A model generated the notes under the pieces. The model was given only the letters and a program-made list of their open reading frames with translations, ran no database searches and had not been told where the DNA came from. From Allolucifera butyrica (GTDB taxonomy: Bacteria; Bacillota; Negativicutes; Sporomusales; UPPP01), in NCBI RefSeq assembly GCF_900476375.1, contig NZ_UPPP01000094.1, positions 180,177-244,176 on the forward strand: a DNA stretch of 64,000 nt, written 5' to 3'. The position numbers were made by a program, and so were the translations under genes. Below, piece after piece: positions 62,814-64,000 of the stretch; the first letter of the stretch is position 1, and each line of letters begins with the position of its first letter.

Positions 62814-63488
62814 ATGCGGTTCTCCGTTAGAAAAAGACGCACCATTCCTTCTATGCTGCTGGTCGTAATTCTGTTGTTGACGACGTTTCTTTTTACATTC
62901 TGGACGGTAGAAACTCATTTAAAGCCGACGTTGCTGGCTATTGCCGAGGCTAAAGCTACTTTGGCGGCCACGGAGGCAATTAACAAAGTAATTAATGAAC
63001 AAGTAAGTCCGGGCCTGGATCCGCAAAGTTTGGTCAATGTTAAACTGGATAACCGGGGGCGCGTAGTGTTGTTGCAGCCCAATACGATGGAATTTAACCG
63101 GCTGGCGGCAGATACTACAATTAAAGTTCAGGAAGCATTAAAAGCAATTAAAGAGGAAAAAGTAAATTTACCCTTAGGGCAGGTTTTGGGAAGCCAGCTA
63201 TTGGCCAGTTTAGGCCCTGAAATTACTGTTACAATTATTCCGGTGGGAACTGTGCAAGTCAAAGTGTTTGATAAATTTGAGCAGGCGGGCATCAATCAAA
63301 CCCGGCATATGGTATATTTATTAGCAACCACCGATATCAGAATCGTAGTGCCTTTGGTCAGTAAGAGCGTTAGTGTACAGACGCAGGTACCGGTAGCGGA
63401 ATATGTAGTTGTCGGCGAAGTACCGCAGACTTATGTGCAATTTCCGTTGCCTCTGTCAAACGAAGAAAGTGGCGTTCCTCAAAAATGA
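62814..63488 (+). CDS. yunB: Sporulation protein YunB
   Basis: 224 aa. One N-terminal membrane helix (MLLVVILLLTTFLFTFWTV), then HLKPTLLAIAEAKATLAATE and LGQVLGSQLLASLGPEITV, both typical of YunB, and a beta-rich remainder. In B. subtilis it is needed for normal sporulation in the mother cell. ATG 62814 follows GGGGGAGGGAGAACT. It diverges from the PBP gene and directly precedes the rRNA operon. Confidence 0.87.
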   Translation: MRFSVRKRRTIPSMLLVVILLLTTFLFTFWTVETHLKPTLLAIAEAKATLAATEAINKVINEQVSPGLDPQSLVNVKLDNRGRVVLLQPNTMEFNRLAADTTIKVQEALKAIKEEKVNLPLGQVLGSQLLASLGPEITVTIIPVGTVQVKVFDKFEQAGINQTRHMVYLLATTDIRIVVPLVSKSVSVQTQVPVAEYVVVGEVPQTYVQFPLPLSNEESGVPQK

Positions 63489-63496
63489 AAAACTGG

Positions 63497-63526
63497 TTGA
63501 CATAATTGAAAATTTTGTGTTAATAT
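63497..63526 (+). promoter_or_regulatory. rrn promoter P1
   Basis: TTGACA (63497-63502), 18-bp spacer, TAATAT (63521-63526). Confidence 0.75.
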
Positions 63527-63573
63527 ATAAAAGCCGCTGAAAACGGCGGCAAAAAATACCAAAGCGAAAGCAG

Positions 63574-63602
63574 TTGACAAACAGCCACGGCTTTGGTAAG
63601 AT
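63574..63602 (+). promoter_or_regulatory. rrn promoter P2
   Basis: TTGACA (63574-63579), 17-bp spacer, TAAGAT (63597-63602) in the context TGGTAAGATA. Confidence 0.8.
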
Positions 63603-63649
63603 ATGAACTTGTCGGCCGTCAGCCAAGAACGACGGCGACGAAAAAAAAG

Positions 63650-63678
63650 TTGACACGGTGAAAGAAACGTGATAAACT
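63650..63678 (+). promoter_or_regulatory. rrn promoter P3
   Basis: TTGACA (63650-63655), 17-bp spacer, TAAACT (63673-63678). Confidence 0.75.
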
Positions 63679-63686
63679 ATAAAAGC

Positions 63687-63699
63687 TGTTCTTTGAAAA
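63687..63699 (+). promoter_or_regulatory. boxA-like antitermination site of the rrn leader
   Basis: TGTTCTTTGAAAA, the boxA form usual in Firmicute rRNA leaders, placed just after P3. A hairpin GGTATTAC / GTAATACC follows at 63741-63760. Confidence 0.6.
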
Positions 63700-63822
63700 C
63701 TAAACAATGTAAGTAAGGTGAAAAGCCAGATGTGCGGACAGGTATTACGGAAGTAATACCGTCAAAAAACAACCAAGAATTCTTTAATTCATAAAGAGCC
63801 ATCAAGGTTCTTCAATAAAACA

Positions 63823-64000
<178 letters not shown>

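Noticed and set aside
63456..63707. Minus-strand 83-codon ORF over the rrn promoters
   Set aside because: It lies across three promoters and the leader, with no ribosome site; T/A-rich chance frame.

Overview
The window reads as chromosomal DNA of a low-to-mid GC, endospore-forming Firmicute. The 16S start (63823 to the window end), two sporulation genes (ytxC, yunB), perfect 0A-box heptamers (TGTCGAA), T-box leaders and frequent GTG/TTG starts support this. The gene content and the 16S 5' end look most like the Negativicutes (Sporomusa/Pelosinus-like Sporomusaceae). That lineage call is by eye, not by alignment. No prophage, transposase gene, CRISPR array or defence island was found. The accessory interest lies in intergenic repeats, small proteins and a few unrecognised gene groups.

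Layout. 1-7.4 kb: 3' end of tyrA, a secreted SGNH hydrolase, an MFS permease, a sodium:solute symporter, trmL, an endonuclease IV-like protein and murB, with a 34-codon ORF overlapping the murB start. 7.4-12.4 kb: a repeat-rich spacer, a beta-CASP metallo-hydrolase, typA, sepF and a small membrane protein. 12.5-19.7 kb: dnaE, a 65-aa protein, pyk and an unknown membrane-anchored helical protein. 19.7-26.4 kb: an acyltransferase, a D-amino-acid aminotransferase, a drug-type MFS exporter, an ECF S-component-like protein, and a SIMPL/metallopeptidase pair. 26.5-31 kb: tRNA-Leu(CAA), a DUF1540 protein, two unknown genes, an orphan PAS histidine kinase preceded by inverted 0A boxes, an L,D-transpeptidase and a 57-aa ORF. 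31.2-37.6 kb: polA-mutM-coaE-lytic transglycosylase-peptide-binding lipoprotein. 37.6-43.1 kb: two more tRNA-Leu genes, a GRAM-like protein, ytxC, T-box-thrS, and the L20-leader infC-rpmI-rplT operon with an AUU start for infC. 43.2-51.9 kb: a class II aldolase, an SpoU methyltransferase, yqzL, a MITE-like element, T-box-pheST, an amino acid permease, zapA and a DUF421 protein. 52-58.5 kb: a second copy of the MITE-like element, an alkaline-phosphatase-fold metalloenzyme, a U32/RlhA-like protein, mutS2 and a DUF2148 protein. 58.6-60.3 kb: a divergent cluster of small proteins around a YbaB homologue. 60.4-64 kb: a class A PBP, yunB, three tandem promoters and the start of an rRNA operon.

How it fits together. 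Most genes are housekeeping: DNA replication and repair, translation, cell wall and division. Translation genes carry classical RNA control (two T-boxes, an L20 leader, an AUU start). Stable RNA genes share a promoter type with a GGTAAGATA -10 region. Sporulation appears as ytxC, yunB and probably the orphan kinase, whose promoter region carries an inverted pair of 0A boxes.

Most unusual items: (i) two near-identical 177-bp palindromic-ended elements with apparent target duplications, one lying between yqzL and the pheST T-box; (ii) a second, more degenerate intergenic repeat family with at least five copies; (iii) the YbaB-centred cluster of unknown small proteins; (iv) the inverted 0A-box structure upstream of the kinase.
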